Of a stretch of DNA of 64,000 nucleotides, positions 28,228-39,700 are shown piece after piece. The position numbers and the translations under genes are program-made. Every line of letters begins with the position of its first letter. The stretch's first letter is position 1. Source of the stretch: Calothrix sp. PCC 7103 (GTDB lineage: Bacteria; Cyanobacteriota; Cyanobacteriia; Cyanobacteriales; Nostocaceae); NCBI RefSeq assembly GCF_000331305.1, contig NZ_KB217478.1, positions 6,559,646 through 6,623,645 of the forward strand, in the 5' to 3' direction. Below the pieces are notes generated by a model, which saw only the letters and a list, made by a program, of their open reading frames with translations, was not told the origin of the DNA and did no database searches.

Positions 28228-31200
28228 ATGACAACACCAATAGATATTTCACTGAGTATAAATGGATACTCAATGAAAGAAAAAATTTACCAAGGTTGTA
28301 AAACAGAGGTATACCGAGCTATTCGATTGAGCGATCACCAAAATGTTGTCATCAAATTATTGCAACAGGAATATCCTACTTTTAGTGAACTCTTGCAATT
28401 TCGCAATCAGTATAATATTAGTAAAAAGTTACATATTCCTGGTGTTGTTCGCCCCTATAGCCTAGAAAATTATCACAATAGCTACATGCTAGTGATGGAG
28501 GATTTTGGCGGAATTTCCTTGCGAGAATATACTAAAAATCAGCCATTAAATTTATTAGATTTTTTAATCATAGCAGTGCAAATTAGCGATATATTATACG
28601 ATTTCTCTCAAAATTGCGTCATCCACAAAGATATTAAACCTGCAAATATTCTTATTAACCCAGCGACAAAGCAGGTTAAGCTCATAGACTTCAGTATTGC
28701 CTCTTGGCTTCCCAAAGAGACTCAAGCCATTACCAGTCCAAATGTTTTAGAAGGAACTCTTGCTTACATTTCCCCGGAACAAACCGGACGTATGAACCGA
28801 GGAATTGATTATCGTAGTGATTTTTACGCTTTGGGTGTAACATTTTTTGAATTACTAACTGGACAGTTACCTTTTGGCTCTGATGACCCAATGGAATTGA
28901 TTCATTTTCATATCGCTAAATCTCCTCAAAATTTATCAGATATCAACTCAGAAATTCCTTTTGTCATTACAAAAATTATTAATAAGCTGATGGCAAAAAA
29001 TGCTGAAGACCGCTATCAGACTGCTACAGGATTAAAAGCTGATTTGGAAAAATGTCTTTTACAATTGCAAAAAAAAGGTTATGTTGAAGATTTTGACATT
29101 GCTCGCAGAGATATTTGTGATAGATTTATTCTTCCTGATAAATTATATGGCCGAGACAATGAAGTAAAACAACTGCTTGCAGCATTTGAACGAGTTTCTC
29201 AATCCAATAGCGAAATGATTTTAGTGACCGGGTTTTCGGGGATTGGCAAAACTGCGGTAGTTAACGAAGTTCACAAAGTTATTGTCAAAAAACGAGGATA
29301 TTTTATTAAGGGGAAATTTGACCAATTTAATCGGAATATTCCTTTGTCGGGATTTGTCGAAGCTCTTCGAGGATTGATGGAGCAGTTACTCACAGAAAGC
29401 GACAAACAATTACAACAATGGCAAAAAGAAATTTTGCAAGCATTAGGCGAAAATGGACAGGTTATTATTGAAATTATTCCCGAATTAGAAAGAATCATTG
29501 GCAAACAAGCACCCGTATTGGAATTATTCGGTGCAGCCAGTCAAAATAGATTTAATTTTTTATTGCAGAAATTTATACAAGTATTTACGACTCAGGATCA
29601 TCCCTTAGTTATCTTTTTGGATGATTTACAATGGGCAGATACGGCTTCTTTACAATTAATAAAGTTTTTAATTACTAATAGTACTTTTAATTATTTGTTA
29701 TTAGTTGGAGCTTATCGAGATAATGAGGTTTCCAATGTCCATCCTTTAATGTTAATATTGGAAGAAATTCAAAAAAAATATTCAAAAATTGAAACAATTA
29801 ATTTACAACCATTCAGCCAATTAGTATTGAACGAGCTAGTAGTTGACACTTTAAGATGTCAACAAAATGAGGCTTTTCCACTTTCACAACTAGTTTATCG
29901 AAAAACTCAAGGTAATCCATTCTTTGTCACACAATTTTTAAAATCATTATATCAAGATAAATTTATAAAATTTAACTCATATGAAGAATATTGGCAGTAT
30001 AATATTGTTGAAATTAATCAACAAGCGCTCACAGATAATGTTGTTGAGTTTATGCTATTTCAACTACGCAGATTACCTGAATCAACTCAACAGGTTTTAA
30101 AATTAGCTGCTTGTATTGGTAATGAGTTTGATTTAGAAACATTAGCAATTATTGGTGAGCAATCTCAAGTAGAATCAGGTGCTGATTTGTGGAATGCTTT
30201 GGAAGAAGGGTTAATTTTACCTAAAAGTGATATTTATAAAATTTATATAGATGAAGACAACCAAACCTTTGCTCAAGATATTTCCGAAACTGCCACCTAT
30301 AAATTTTTGCACGATCGTATTCAACAAGCCGCTTATTTTCTTATTCCTGAAGACCAAAGGCAAACTACTCACCTAAAAATTGGACAACTGCTGTTAAAAA
30401 AAATACCTGAGAAAGAGCAAGAAGAAAGAATTTTTGAAATTGTCAATCACTTGAATTTTGCAAAGGAACTACTGGCGAAATCATCAGATAAATTACAGTT
30501 GCTACGTTTAAATATGATAGCCGGAAAAAAAGCACAGCTTTCTACGGCTTATGCAGATGCAAGGCAATATTTTTTGACTAGTATTTCGTTATTAACTGAG
30601 GATAGTTGGCAAAGTCAGTATAAAATTACATTATCGTTGTACGAAAATGCCGCAGAATTAGCATATCTCAATGGTAAATTTGCGGAAATGGAGTTGTATG
30701 TTGCCCAAGTCTTGGATAATGCTAAATCGCTGCAAGATAAACTCAAGGCTTACGAAATAAAGTTACAAGGTTTAAAGGCTGAAAATAAACTCAAAGAAGC
30801 TATATCCTTCGGGTTAGAGCTTCTTGAACTCTTGGGTGTGGAGTTACCACACCAACCGACACCAGAGCAGATTGAGCAAGTAATGATAGAGGTGCGAACG
30901 GGTTTGCAAGGGAAGCAAATTCCAAATTTGATTGACCTTCCAGATATGACAGATGGACTAAAATTGGCTGCAACTCGTATTCTTGTAGGTTTGAGTCCAA
31001 CGGCACATATGGCTTTGCCACAACTTTTACCTATAATTGGCGCCAAGCAAGTAGAGTTAGCATTAAATTATGGTAATGCACCTGCCCATGCTCATGGCTA
31101 TGCAACTTGTGGGATGATGCTGTGTGGATTATTCGGTGATATCGATGCGGGTTATGAGTACGGGCAGTTGGCATTAAGTTTGATGGATAAGTTAAATAGC

Positions 31201-34200
31201 GAAATTTTTCGCGCACCAGGAATTTTAGTGGCAACTTGCTTTACCCAACATTGGAAACAAAATGCCCAAACTTGTCTCCAACCTCTGTTAGATGCGTATA
31301 ATTCGGCGTTGAATACTGGCGATTTGGAACATGCAAGCTTTTCGCTCCAATATTACAGCCATCTTGCTTATTTTAGTGGTGCAATCGCTCTACCAGCTCT
31401 TGCAGAGCAAATGCAAACCTATCGAGATTTCATTGCCCAAGTCAAGCAGGAAACTGTTTTGCAAATCCAGCAAATTAATTTGCAAGCTGTACTTAATTTA
31501 TTGGGACAAGCAGAAAATCCCAGTCGGATTATCGGTCAAGTTTATGACGAAGAGCAAATGGTGATGCTGCACTTAGCGGCAAATCATCGAGGAGCTTTAT
31601 TTTATTTGTATCTACACAAATTATTTCTCTCATATCTATTTTCTAACTATACTATTGCGGTTGATTGTGGAATTGAGGCAGAACGCTATTTGGATGCGGG
31701 AGTTGGTTCGCTAATGGTTCCGGTGTTCCATACCTATGATTCCTTAGCAAAATTGGCAATTTACCCGCAAGTCAATCCCCAGAAACAACAGCAGATTCTG
31801 ACTCAAGTCGCAGCTAATCAAGAAAAACTGGCTAATTGGGCAAATTATGCACCAATGAATTATTTACACAAATTTGAATTAGTCGAAGCAGAAAAATATC
31901 GTATCTTGGGACAAAAAGCTACTGCTTTAGAATTTTATGATCGAGCGATCAATGGCGCCAAAGAAAACGGCTATATTCAAGAAGAAGCTTTAGCCAACGA
32001 ACTCGCAGCCAAATTTTACCTAGAATGGAACAAAGAAAAAGTTGCCACAGGCTATATGCAAGAAGCATATTATGCCTATACTCGTTGGGAGTGTAAGACA
32101 AAAATTGAGGATTTAGAAAATACCTATCCTCATCTACTCAAGCCGATTTTGCTAAATTATCGACAGTCAAGCTTTAACTCATTGGAAACACTTGCTAACA
32201 TTACTGCCACAACCTGTCTGAATAACCTAGATATCACTTCGATTCTCAAAACCGCGCAAGCAATTTCTAGCATTATTAACCTAGATGAGTTAATTTCCAC
32301 TCTTAGCAAAATTATTCTCGAAAATGCAGGTGCGAAAAAATGTGTGTTGATTTTACCCAACGAAAATCAATGGTATATCCGAGCAATTACATCACTTAGT
32401 CCTGAAAAAAATACGTCAACAACATTTCTTACTTTCCAAGCTATAGATGATAGCCAAGAAATACCCCTTAAGCTGATTCACTATGTCAAACACACACTAA
32501 AAAGCGTAACAATTGATAATTGCCAAAACAATATCGAGACTCTTATTGATGAATATATCCGACAACACCAACCCAAAAGTGTGTTGTGTATGCCAATTTT
32601 GAATCAAGGAAACTTGCTTGGTATTCTGTACTTGGAAAATCGGTTAACTCAAGGGGTATTTACTAACGATCGCTTGCTTGTTATCAACCTTCTCTGTACG
32701 CAAGCGGCAATTTCGCTAGAAAATGCTCGACTCTATGCAAATTTCCAGGAGAGCAAAGCCAGTTTCCAGCGACTTGCAGATAACGTTCCCGGTATGATTT
32801 ACCAATTGTGCTTGACTGCTGACGGTTCAGTTTTTATTCCCTATGCTAGTTCGGGTAGTTATAACCTCTACGAGATTACAGCACCAGAAATTATGGCAGG
32901 AACTAAAAACATCCGAGCGGTGGAACATCCCGATGATGTTCTAGGTATCGATCAAGCGATGATGAAATCTGCCCAAAACCTCACACCATTCATTCACGAA
33001 TGGCGCATTATTACACCATCAGGAAATATTAAATGGGTACAAGCAGTATCTCGTCCTCAATTACGAGATGATGGTTCAATTATTTGGGATGGGTTTGTTT
33101 TTGATATTAGCGATCGTAAAAAAATTGAACAAGCACAAGCACGGTTGCTAGCAATTTTAGAATCAGCAAATGACATTATCGGTATTGCCGATGCTCAAGG
33201 TAATAATCTTTACCTTAATCAAGCGGGACAGAAGATTTTGGGTATTCCCCCTGAAGAAACCGATAAGTTTCATATTTCGGAAACAGTGGCGCCGTCAATG
33301 TTGGAAAAAGCTGTCAACGAAGCTTTACCCACAGCAATGCAAACGGGAAGTTGGTCAGGTGAGTCAATTGTGAGATCGCGCCAAGGTCAGGAAATTCCTG
33401 TCTCCCAAGTAATTGTAGTCCATAAAAACGATAAGGGAGAAGTGGAATTTTTCTCATCAATTATGCGAGATATTCGCGAAGGGAAACTAAACGAAGTTGC
33501 TCGCAAACAGATTGAAGCCCAATTGCGCCAACAAACAGAAGACTTAGAAGCTACCCTTCAAGAACTAAAACGCACCCAAGCACAAATGGTTCAATCTGAA
33601 AAAATGTCTAGCTTGGGACAGTTAGTTGCTGGAGTTGCCCATGAAATTAATAATCCTGTGAACTTTATTCACGGAAATCTGAGCTATGTAGAGCAATATA
33701 CCAATGATTTGCTGAAATTCGTTGAAATATATCAGCAATATGATACAATTAGTCATCAAAAAATTCAAGATTGCTTAGAAGAACTGGACTTAAATTTCAT
33801 TCAAGAAGATTTACCCAAAACTATTAAATCGATGAAAGTGGGTACTCAACGCATCCGTGAAATTGTTTTATCTCTACGCACCTTCTCCCGCATGGACGAA
33901 GCAGAGTTTAAAGAGGTAAATATTCATGAGGGTATTGAGAGTACATTAATGATTCTTCAACATCGTCTTAAAGAAAAAGGAGAGCTTCCAGCCATTCAAA
34001 TTATCAAACACTATGGGAACCTACCCTCTGTAAAATGCTATGCCGGACAATTAAATCAAGTATTTATGAATATTTTGGCAAATGCCATTGATGCAATGGA
34101 GGAGCAAAACAGTCAACGCACTTTAGAAGATATTAAAGCCAATCCTAATCAAATTACTATTCAAACCGAGATAGTTGATACTAATTGGATTGAAATTAAA

Positions 34201-34410
34201 ATCTCTGATAACGGTATTGGAATGTCTGAACAAGTACAAAAACAAATTTTTGACCCATTTTTTACTACTAAGCCTGTCGGAAAAGGTACAGGAATGGGTA
34301 TGTCGATTAGCTATCAAATTATTACCGAAAGACACGGTGGTAAATTGGAATGTTTTTCACAAGTCAATCAAGGAACTAAGTTTGTCATTAAAATACCTCT
34401 TCGTAAATAA
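28228..34410 (+). CDS. Ser/Thr kinase-AAA ATPase-GAF-PAS-histidine kinase fusion protein
   Basis: About 2060 residues, cytoplasmic. Order: eukaryotic-type kinase (VVIKLLQ Lys; catalytic loop HKDIKPANILI near 133; LIDFSIAS instead of DFG; APE-like SPEQTGRMNRG), then an AAA/STAND ATPase (GFSGIGKTAVV near 335, VIFLDDLQWAD near 460) and a helical TPR-like region to about 1330. GAF (about 1337-1507), two PAS domains (to about 1750), DHp (AGVAHEINNPVNF near 1804) and ATPase ([28 protein letters not shown]) follow. This matches the trifunctional kinases abundant in filamentous cyanobacteria. ATG 28228 follows AGGA by 8 nt. The family is linked to stress and nutrient responses; the input here is unknown. 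Confidence 0.9.
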   Translation: MTTPIDISLSINGYSMKEKIYQGCKTEVYRAIRLSDHQNVVIKLLQQEYPTFSELLQFRNQYNISKKLHIPGVVRPYSLENYHNSYMLVMEDFGGISLREYTKNQPLNLLDFLIIAVQISDILYDFSQNCVIHKDIKPANILINPATKQVKLIDFSIASWLPKETQAITSPNVLEGTLAYISPEQTGRMNRGIDYRSDFYALGVTFFELLTGQLPFGSDDPMELIHFHIAKSPQNLSDINSEIPFVITKIINKLMAKNAEDRYQTATGLKADLEKCLLQLQKKGYVEDFDIARRDICDRFILPDKLYGRDNEVKQLLAAFERVSQSNSEMILVTGFSGIGKTAVVNEVHKVIVKKRGYFIKGKFDQFNRNIPLSGFVEALRGLMEQLLTESDKQLQQWQKEILQALGENGQVIIEIIPELERIIGKQAPVLELFGAASQNRFNFLLQKFIQVFTTQDHPLVIFLDDLQWADTASLQLIKFLITNSTFNYLLLVGAYRDNEVSNVHPLMLILEEIQKKYSKIETINLQPFSQLVLNELVVDTLRCQQNEAFPLSQLVYRKTQGNPFFVTQFLKSLYQDKFIKFNSYEEYWQYNIVEINQQALTDNVVEFMLFQLRRLPESTQQVLKLAACIGNEFDLETLAIIGEQSQVESGADLWNALEEGLILPKSDIYKIYIDEDNQTFAQDISETATYKFLHDRIQQAAYFLIPEDQRQTTHLKIGQLLLKKIPEKEQEERIFEIVNHLNFAKELLAKSSDKLQLLRLNMIAGKKAQLSTAYADARQYFLTSISLLTEDSWQSQYKITLSLYENAAELAYLNGKFAEMELYVAQVLDNAKSLQDKLKAYEIKLQGLKAENKLKEAISFGLELLELLGVELPHQPTPEQIEQVMIEVRTGLQGKQIPNLIDLPDMTDGLKLAATRILVGLSPTAHMALPQLLPIIGAKQVELALNYGNAPAHAHGYATCGMMLCGLFGDIDAGYEYGQLALSLMDKLNSEIFRAPGILVATCFTQHWKQNAQTCLQPLLDAYNSALNTGDLEHASFSLQYYSHLAYFSGAIALPALAEQMQTYRDFIAQVKQETVLQIQQINLQAVLNLLGQAENPSRIIGQVYDEEQMVMLHLAANHRGALFYLYLHKLFLSYLFSNYTIAVDCGIEAERYLDAGVGSLMVPVFHTYDSLAKLAIYPQVNPQKQQQILTQVAANQEKLANWANYAPMNYLHKFELVEAEKYRILGQKATALEFYDRAINGAKENGYIQEEALANELAAKFYLEWNKEKVATGYMQEAYYAYTRWECKTKIEDLENTYPHLLKPILLNYRQSSFNSLETLANITATTCLNNLDITSILKTAQAISSIINLDELISTLSKIILENAGAKKCVLILPNENQWYIRAITSLSPEKNTSTTFLTFQAIDDSQEIPLKLIHYVKHTLKSVTIDNCQNNIETLIDEYIRQHQPKSVLCMPILNQGNLLGILYLENRLTQGVFTNDRLLVINLLCTQAAISLENARLYANFQESKASFQRLADNVPGMIYQLCLTADGSVFIPYASSGSYNLYEITAPEIMAGTKNIRAVEHPDDVLGIDQAMMKSAQNLTPFIHEWRIITPSGNIKWVQAVSRPQLRDDGSIIWDGFVFDISDRKKIEQAQARLLAILESANDIIGIADAQGNNLYLNQAGQKILGIPPEETDKFHISETVAPSMLEKAVNEALPTAMQTGSWSGESIVRSRQGQEIPVSQVIVVHKNDKGEVEFFSSIMRDIREGKLNEVARKQIEAQLRQQTEDLEATLQELKRTQAQMVQSEKMSSLGQLVAGVAHEINNPVNFIHGNLSYVEQYTNDLLKFVEIYQQYDTISHQKIQDCLEELDLNFIQEDLPKTIKSMKVGTQRIREIVLSLRTFSRMDEAEFKEVNIHEGIESTLMILQHRLKEKGELPAIQIIKHYGNLPSVKCYAGQLNQVFMNILANAIDAMEEQNSQRTLEDIKANPNQITIQTEIVDTNWIEIKISDNGIGMSEQVQKQIFDPFFTTKPVGKGTGMGMSISYQIITERHGGKLECFSQVNQGTKFVIKIPLRK

Positions 34411-34558
34411 AAATATGACTGACGCATAATCTGTATCTTGCGGCGCCAGCTAAAAAGCTTGCATAATAACGACTTTGGTGCTTTGCTTTTAAACACAAAA
34501 CTGATATGAACGATTTTGGTCTAATATATAGCGAAGTCAACAGCCTAATTTTAGCCCT

Positions 34559-37294
34559 CTATTCACTTTTGGGAATCGCAGCACAAGTTAATGCTTGTCG
34601 CACCTGGACAGAAGATTTATCAGCAATTAACTCAATTTTTCCTTGGGCATTACGTCTCCAAGAAGTCGCTTGAACGAGAGTTTGTGAAGGTGTCGGTATT
34701 TGTGCCGTGACTCCACTATTTTTTCGATATGTGGATAAATCGCGAATATCCGACCAAGTTGGATCGCTCCTCACTTCTTGTCCTGGATTTTGCGGTACTC
34801 CACCTCTTCCTGTAGCAATAAAACTACTATTCCTAGTATCCGCACAACCTGCGGCAATTTGTTGGGACGAATCGGTTACATTTGCAGGTAGTTCTACTAA
34901 ACCAGAATTAGGGTCAACACCAAAGTTATTTATTTGTACTGTGCCACTAACGCCAAATTCGGAACTAGCTGTAATGTCACTTTCCGGGGTAAGTTGGTTC
35001 CGAAATTCTAGTCCAAATAAACCCTGAGTTTGAATGTTAATATTACCACCTGCCCCTTGAATGGCATTGGCAGTAATATCGCTGTTTTCTAAACCAATAA
35101 TAATCGGTGCATGAATGCTGATATTGCCACCTGTGGCTGTACCTGTAGCATTAGTATTAATCCTACTGCCATAACGCATCAGCAGAATATCAGTATTGAG
35201 AGTAATATTACCGCGATCGCCTGCGGAAACTTCCGAAAGCAGACTGCCTACTCGTTCGAGGTTGATACGATTGGCATTAACAAGCAAGTTACCTGAATTG
35301 CCGCCACCTGTATTACTGACGGAAATTTGCCCACGATCAAGAACATTGAGTTGATTTGCCACTAGACTAACTGAACCAGCATCAGAGCTAGTCGTAGAAG
35401 CTGCCGTAATCGCACTTGGGAGGATGCGACCATCAGCTAAGGCTTGGGAAATACCCTCTACGGTTATATTATTGACTTGCAAGTTCACATTACCCGCCGT
35501 ACCATTGCCATCTGTGGAGGAGGTAATTTGTCCACCATTGAAGACACGTAAACTATTCGCATTCAGCTTAATGTTGCCCCCCTTGCCTGTGGAATTTTGC
35601 CCTACCGCTACAGTGATACCACTGGGGGCGTTACCAAGAAGATCAACCACGGGATCGCTAACCTGCACATCAGTAGCTTGAATCGTGATATTTCCTGCTG
35701 TGCCTCTACCTGCAAGCGCAGTGATTGGACTACCTGTAATCTGGCTAGAGATGGTTCCACCGTTGGAGAGAGCGAGTTGACCCGTGTTAATTATTACATT
35801 GCCTCCTTGACCAACTGCCCCGGTTAGAATTGAACTGATGATCGCACTGGTAGCATTGTCCGGGTTTGTGCCGCGAATCTCCAGGCTTTGAGTTGCCGTC
35901 ACGGAAATATCCCCAGCTTTGCCAGTTAGAGGGGAGAAAGCACCAAACAAATCGGTGCTGATACGTCCCCCATCGAGTAGCCGTATCCGTTCAGCTTCTA
36001 CCCTAATTGCACCACTTTCATTCTGTTGTCCTCCTAGAATAAGCGTTCCAATTGCACTTATTGGAAAGGAGTTTCCTGTACTCGGACTGCGAAATGGCGC
36101 ATAACCAATAATTTCTACATCGCTGGCATGAACTGTGATGTCCCCTGTTTTGGCATTATTTATAGGTGAGAAGGTCAAAAAGTCAATACCCAGGTTAGAG
36201 GAGTTTATCCATCCTCCATTAGCAAGGCGCAATCGTTGAGTATCAATGGTGGTATTTCCGGCAGTTGCTCCACTCCCTTTTACACTGGTGGTTAAGCCTG
36301 GAAAAGTAACATTATCGGGATGAGAGACACCCAGCAAATCTACAAATTCTGTAGTTTTGACAGTAATACCCTGTCCTCGCCCTTTCTCACCAGTAGACGA
36401 TTCTATATTTGAGCCATCTTGCAAGGTTAGTCCTCGCCCCCGGATATTGATTGCCCCTCCCGTTGCCCCACTGCTGTTGATATAGGAGGACTCTCGCAGG
36501 GTAACTGTTCCCCAGGTTGGTGATGCTGATGAACTTGCTAATTGCCATTTGCCAGAGGTGGAAATATTCACAGTACCATTTTGCATCGCCCACAACTCCA
36601 CATGACCATCTGGTGCAGAGAGAGTGGCACTATTTATGTCCACTTGTCCCCCAATCAGTGCCAGGGTTTGATTTGGTGCTATCGACAGTGTAGGTGTCCG
36701 CAAGGCGAAATTGTTAGTAGGCGCATCTTGGACTTGAATTGCTCCCGCATTACTTCCCATCTGCAAGCCTATTGGTACACTCATCGTCAACAGGGGTGTT
36801 CCAGTGGGATTTACAGCACTAAATTCTGTGCCATCGGCAAATTTAATACTATTTGCAGTTGTCCCAACAAATGAGCCACCTATATTCAAGCTGGCATTGG
36901 CGCCAAACATGATCCCACTAGGATTAAGCAAGAACAAACTTACGGGGTTGCTAGCATTAATAGTTTGAATTAATCCATCAATATTAGAAACTTTTCCACC
37001 CGTAACCCGGCTGAATATATTAGTAATATTTGATGTTTTACCTAAATCAAAGCTAGCAGAACCTCCCGTCGGGACAGAAAAAGTACTAAAACTATGAAAT
37101 AAATTACTGCCTTTTTCAATTCCATTAATAATAGTAAAATTATTACCATCTGAATTGACAATGCTGTTAGTAGTACCATCAGATATCACCTGAGCGTTCG
37201 CAGGTAAAGGAATTGGAGAAAATAATAAACTAGTTGTAATTGTCCCTATAAGTTTATTAAGTCTCCAAATTGTCGCCTTGCGAATAGTTCTCAT
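34559..37294 (-). CDS. Two-partner-secretion exoprotein (TpsA, haemagglutinin-like), paralog 1
   Basis: 911 residues. A signal peptide (to about residue 34, ANA/QV) is followed by the TPS secretion domain (residues 35-290; FHSFSTFSVPTGG, FSRVTGGKVSNIDGLIQ, LFLLNPSGIMFGANA, GGSFVGTTANSIKF), then a long Gly/Asn/Thr-rich beta-helix with repeated GNITI/GNIxL rungs. A C-terminal module of about 110 residues (CADTRNSSFIATGRGGVP, WSDIRDLSTYRKN, RNAQGKIELIADKS, LTC) is shared by all four paralogs. TpsA proteins cross the outer membrane through a TpsB partner, here the ShlB-like protein at 47919. Likely an adhesin or surface coat protein. Confidence 0.9.
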   Translation of the reverse strand: MRTIRKATIWRLNKLIGTITTSLLFSPIPLPANAQVISDGTTNSIVNSDGNNFTIINGIEKGSNLFHSFSTFSVPTGGSASFDLGKTSNITNIFSRVTGGKVSNIDGLIQTINASNPVSLFLLNPSGIMFGANASLNIGGSFVGTTANSIKFADGTEFSAVNPTGTPLLTMSVPIGLQMGSNAGAIQVQDAPTNNFALRTPTLSIAPNQTLALIGGQVDINSATLSAPDGHVELWAMQNGTVNISTSGKWQLASSSASPTWGTVTLRESSYINSSGATGGAINIRGRGLTLQDGSNIESSTGEKGRGQGITVKTTEFVDLLGVSHPDNVTFPGLTTSVKGSGATAGNTTIDTQRLRLANGGWINSSNLGIDFLTFSPINNAKTGDITVHASDVEIIGYAPFRSPSTGNSFPISAIGTLILGGQQNESGAIRVEAERIRLLDGGRISTDLFGAFSPLTGKAGDISVTATQSLEIRGTNPDNATSAIISSILTGAVGQGGNVIINTGQLALSNGGTISSQITGSPITALAGRGTAGNITIQATDVQVSDPVVDLLGNAPSGITVAVGQNSTGKGGNIKLNANSLRVFNGGQITSSTDGNGTAGNVNLQVNNITVEGISQALADGRILPSAITAASTTSSDAGSVSLVANQLNVLDRGQISVSNTGGGNSGNLLVNANRINLERVGSLLSEVSAGDRGNITLNTDILLMRYGSRINTNATGTATGGNISIHAPIIIGLENSDITANAIQGAGGNINIQTQGLFGLEFRNQLTPESDITASSEFGVSGTVQINNFGVDPNSGLVELPANVTDSSQQIAAGCADTRNSSFIATGRGGVPQNPGQEVRSDPTWSDIRDLSTYRKNSGVTAQIPTPSQTLVQATSWRRNAQGKIELIADKSSVQVRQALTCAAIPKSE

Positions 37295-37441
37295 AGCACC
37301 AATACTCTTTTAGTTGATGATATTATGGTTCCCTCCATAGTTTTATCTTTAACGTTAATCGAAAGTTTAAATTGTAAATTTTTATGTTCAAAGACTGAAT
37401 GGAACTAGTAGTTCGTGTCATTAGTTTTGGGGTGTAGAAAA

Positions 37442-37470
37442 AACGAACCGCAAAGAACGCAAAGTGCGCT
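37442..37470. repeat. CGCAAAGAA-type short tandem repeat
   Basis: CCGCAAAGAA, CGCAAAGTG and CGCTAAGGA units form another copy of the 9-nt array seen at 8558-8583, in the 245-bp gap between two exoprotein genes. No other feature is recognised in this gap. Confidence 0.5.
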
Positions 37471-37539
37471 AAGGAAGAAATAAGAAGAAAGAACACACCA
37501 AAACTTTTGACAAAGAGAGTATGTAAAATTTGAAGAAAA

Positions 37540-39187
37540 TTAACTCTTAATAACACCTGTACAGGTTAATGCTTGCCGCATAGAAGCAGAAGATTTATTT
37601 GCAATTAGCTGAATTTTTCCTTGGGTGTTACGATGCCAAGAAGTAGCTTGAACAAGAGTTTCTGAAGATAAAGGTATTTGGGCAGTTTCCGAACCTGTTT
37701 TCCGGTAAGCAGAGATTTCGCGGATATCAGACCAGGTACGATTGTTCGCCACATGTTGATTTGGGTTTTGCGGTATCCCACCCCTTCCAGTTGCAACAAA
37801 CCGACTACCTTGATTTGCAGAACAACCACTGGCTATTTGCTGCGATGGGTCGGTAACATTTGCAGGCAATTCTACTAAACCAGAATTTGGATCAACACCG
37901 ATGTTATTGATTTGAACTGTGCCACTCAGATTGAATTGCGAACTAGCGGTAATGTCATTAGTAGGAACTTCTTTAGGATTGAGGAGATTGGTGTACTTCA
38001 GCCCAATAATTCCCTGAGTTGCAATGTGAATATTGCCACCTCGACTTTTGACTGCATTTGCAATTATGTCACTGTTCTCTAAACCCAAAATGATCGGAGC
38101 ATCAATTGTAATATCACCTCCATTACCAGTACCACCAGCTTCTGCGCTGATAAAACTGCCATGACGCATCCGTAAGATGTCTTGAATTCGGAGGTCAATG
38201 TTGCCCCCTTCTCCCGCTGTTGTAGATGCCGAAATGCTTGCATTCTTGTCGAGTTTAAGGGTATTCGCATTAATGTGCAGAGTCCCAGCTTTACCAAAGC
38301 CAAGATTTTGGACAAAAACTGTTGCACCATCACTGATGTTAAAAACTGGGGTATTAATAGTGGTGTTACCGGAATTTGCCCTGGAAAGTTGAGCATATGA
38401 ACCAACAGGACGGACAGCAGTTCCAATGTAGCTGGGGTTTAATGCATCTTTTATCCCACTCACATCAATCGATTCAGAAGCATTAACAGTGAGTGAACCC
38501 GCATTTCCCAAAACTATGCTAGAAGCAGATACTCTACTACCAGTTTGAACTGATAGTTTTCGAGTATCGATCAGCAAGTTCCCTGCGTCACCAAATCCAA
38601 ATGAGGCAGTAGACAAAAGACTAAAATAATTACCTGTTGGAGCTCCTGCGCTCGTTACCTGAATTGTATCCGCCTTTACTGTAACATCGCCACCACTGCC
38701 AGAAGCATAAGGTCTTGCTGCCACATTGCCACCAGCCGAAATAATTAGGTTTTTGGTGGAGATGGCAATATTTCCACCCTTCCCATTTCCATAGGAAGCA
38801 GCTAATATCTGGCTAACTGATCGAAAAGCCGAAGGATCACCAGCAGCAAAACCATTTACCCCCATCTCATCAGTATTTATGACAATATTGCCACCAGGCG
38901 CCGCACCAAAAGTACGGTTGAAAATATACCCACCTTGTTCTACATTTAACAATAGGGTGTTAATGATAATATTACCTGCGGCGCCGGAAGATAGGGTTTC
39001 ATTTATTAAACTGCTGGAACTACTAAAATCTGGGGACTTGCCGACAACATGGACCGATTCCGTGGCATTGATGGTAATATCACCAGCTGTTTGATTGCCT
39101 TGATTTTGCACCAACAATATTGAACCATCACCAATTCTGACTTGTTTCCCCTGTATTTGGATAGAGCCTGAACTACTTCCACGCACA
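37540..39187 (-). pseudogene. TpsA exoprotein paralog 2, C-terminal part, separated by an IS
   Basis: About 549 codons covering beta-helix rungs (GNIIINT, GNTTINTPVF, GNIDLRIQDILRM) and the shared C-terminal module (CSANQGSRFVATGRGGIP, WSDIREISAY, RNTQGKIQLIANKS). It lacks a signal peptide and TPS domain. Joining it to 41717-42561 without the insertion and one copy of the target duplication gives 2493 nt, an uninterrupted 830-codon frame plus stop (RALG/TVRGSSS across the junction). A GTG at the junction could start translation of the fragment, but without the secretion domain export is not expected. Confidence 0.85.
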
Positions 39188-39199
39188 GTCCCTAGGGCG
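39188..39199. repeat. Target-site duplication, left copy
   Basis: GTCCCTAGGGCG at 39188-39199 is repeated exactly at 41717-41728 on the other side of the element. A 12-bp duplication fits the 10-13 bp range known for several IS4-family members. Confidence 0.9.
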
Positions 39200-39475
39200 G
39201 AATGGCACTTACTTAAGGGTAAACGTATTGGTATGATAGGCTTTCACGCTTTGGTGATGGCGATTAACACGGTCGGCGCCTACATCAACACCAATACGTA
39301 TCAACTATACATCAACGTAAAGCGCGATTAATTTATCAGTGGTGAACAACAATTTATCACTTTCCTAAATCTAACTATCAATTAAAAAATCGCGCATCAA
39401 TACTTAAATACTACTTAATATTTACTAATAAAACCGGAGGGCGCGTTACTAAATCGCGCCGACGGCGGGCGCCTG
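39200..39475 (+). repeat. Left terminal inverted repeat of the IS
   Basis: Pairs with 41443-41716 in inverted orientation. Differences cluster between positions about 90 and 200 from the tip, and the inner 70 bp (CCGGAGGGCGCGTTAC, CGACGGCGGGCGCCTG) are again near identical, so selection or recent conversion may maintain both ends. Confidence 0.88.
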
Positions 39476-39700
39476 GAACACTGTGTTAAAAATATAACAG
39501 TTATACAGAGAGCGGAGCTTACTCCTTTTTATATAAGAATTTTAGCTCCGGAAATAGTATGTGCAATATGAGAGAATAGGCATGTAAAAAATCTCCAAGC
39601 AAGGTAAAAAGTGAACTGGAGAGCAAGGTTAAATAGAAACCTGCTTTATTTCACTTCATTCAGGACTTGGAGACAAAATCAAAAAACGATTATATCTACT